A stretch of DNA of 6,135 nt from Flavobacteriales bacterium (GTDB lineage: Bacteria > Bacteroidota > Bacteroidia > Flavobacteriales_D > Sanyastnellaceae), in NCBI GenBank assembly GCA_947460525.1, contig CANHIV010000074.1, positions 1-6,135 on the forward strand, in the 5' to 3' direction. Positions 5,487 through 6,135 of the stretch are shown piece after piece. A model generated the notes under the pieces. It had not been told where the DNA came from, ran no database searches, and saw only the letters and a program-made list of their open reading frames with translations. Each line of letters begins with the position of its first letter. Position 1 is the first letter of the stretch. The translations under genes and the position numbers were made by a program.

Positions 5487-6135
5487 TCATTTCCATTCCA
5501 ATACTTGATTCCAATTGGCCCTGATGACGATAGGCTGCGGGAATACATGCACAATCTCTGCTTCCGTTTGACGCTTCCAATTCATCCCATCCCAGTATTG
5601 CGGATTGTCTTTTTCCTCCACCACACGTAGGATGTAAGTGCCGGGTATCGCCTCAATGCCTTTGTTCATGATCTGCTCACCTGATATCGTTTGCACTTTG
5701 CCTTTCTCATCTGTAAAGCTCCACCAGAAATCAGGAGAGAAAGCGCTTTTTACTTGAAGCTGACCAATGTCCTCAGATCCCAAAACATGAATGAAATAAA
5801 CAATGGTATCTGTTATCCATTCCAAATCCTGATAAAACACCGCTTTCGGCAAAATCTCCAAAGCGTATTTTCCTGGTAACATCCCTTGGGTAGAAATCAC
5901 AGCTTGATTGTCTTTTTTGACAACAACAACCTGCATCTCCTCCCTCCCTTTCTCATTCCCTTTCTCATTTTCATTCTTACTGATCCATTTCCATTTGGTC
6001 CCTTGAACACCTGAAGAAGGATAGGGCAAAGGCAATGCAAATGACTGATTGGCGATTACTTTGCGCTCCTTGACTTTTTCAAAGTATGGATTTCTTTCCC
6101 AGCGCTCTATAAAAACAGGAATGGAAATTGAATCC
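5487..6135 (-). CDS. Unrecognised protein, C-terminal part, with two tandem diverged modules (partial)
   Basis: The reading frame ends in TGA (5487-5489) and stays open to the right edge of the window. An internal TTG at 6035 is not a convincing start, because the frame continues upstream with sensible protein (D-S-I-S-I-P-V-F-I-E-R-W-E-R-N-P-Y-F...). At least 215 residues are present. I do not recognise the family. Two similar units of about 65-70 residues can be seen (encoded near 5784-5993 and 5541-5726). Each has a W-x-W or W-W start and then G-[MI]-x(2)-[LI]-P-G-x-Y-x-L. After that come an aromatic and acidic stretch with a Trp, a T, and an ending [IV]-H-V. The spacing and alternation suggest beta-sandwich modules, as in Bacteroidota envelope proteins. 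The linker in the first unit is a low-complexity N-E-N-E-K-G-N-E-K-G stretch. Signal peptide and start lie outside the window. Confidence 0.7.
   Translation of the reverse strand, partial: DSISIPVFIERWERNPYFEKVKERKVIANQSFALPLPYPSSGVQGTKWKWISKNENEKGNEKGREEMQVVVVKKDNQAVISTQGMLPGKYALEILPKAVFYQDLEWITDTIVYFIHVLGSEDIGQLQVKSAFSPDFWWSFTDEKGKVQTISGEQIMNKGIEAIPGTYILRVVEEKDNPQYWDGMNWKRQTEAEIVHVFPQPIVIRANWNQVLEWK

Noticed and set aside
1..6135. Novel defence, mobile or biosynthetic system
   Set aside because: Genes are housekeeping or envelope types in syntenic Bacteroidota order; no transposase, integrase, direct repeats of array type, att sites, nuclease or toxin motifs were seen.

Overview
The window looks like an ordinary, gene-dense stretch of a Bacteroidota chromosome, probably a flavobacterium-like lineage. 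Four things point there: the order holB (3' end) - ricT/PSP1 - gldH, which is typical of that phylum; a gliding-motility-type lipoprotein GldH; exported proteins with Bacteroidota-style signal peptides (AFA|Q cleavage) including an OmpA/PorT-like barrel; and the absence of clear Shine-Dalgarno sequences before the starts. The DNA is moderately AT-rich, with very AT-rich intergenic gaps. There is no sign of a mobile element, CRISPR array, tRNA or rRNA.

Layout. Positions 1-2155 (+): the last 53 codons of a DNA polymerase III delta-prime-like gene, a 63-bp spacer holding a GC-rich stem-loop, then ricT, which overlaps gldH by 4 bp (ATGA). Positions 2147-3647 (-): a small exported lipoprotein with a TonB-C-like end, followed 4 bp later by rlmN (23S rRNA/tRNA adenosine-C2 methyltransferase). 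rlmN converges on gldH and the two genes overlap by 9 bp. Positions 3648-3767: AT-rich divergent intergenic region. Positions 3768-5486 (+): a predicted outer-membrane beta-barrel protein and an exported TPR protein, 66 bp apart. Positions 5487-6135 (-): the 3' part of an unrecognised protein that runs off the right edge. Its stop codon directly abuts the stop of the TPR gene.

Functional picture. The left cluster joins replication (delta prime), a cysteine-rich PSP1 protein and a surface-motility lipoprotein in a conserved operon. The middle minus-strand pair joins RNA modification with a small envelope protein. The right half is envelope-related (barrel, periplasmic TPR). No defence, toxin or biosynthetic system is visible.

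The least explained items are: an AT-rich inverted repeat shared by the two upstream gaps of the exported proteins; promoter-like -7 boxes placed 4 nt before two start codons, which would imply nearly leaderless mRNAs; and two diverged tandem modules in the unrecognised protein at the right edge.
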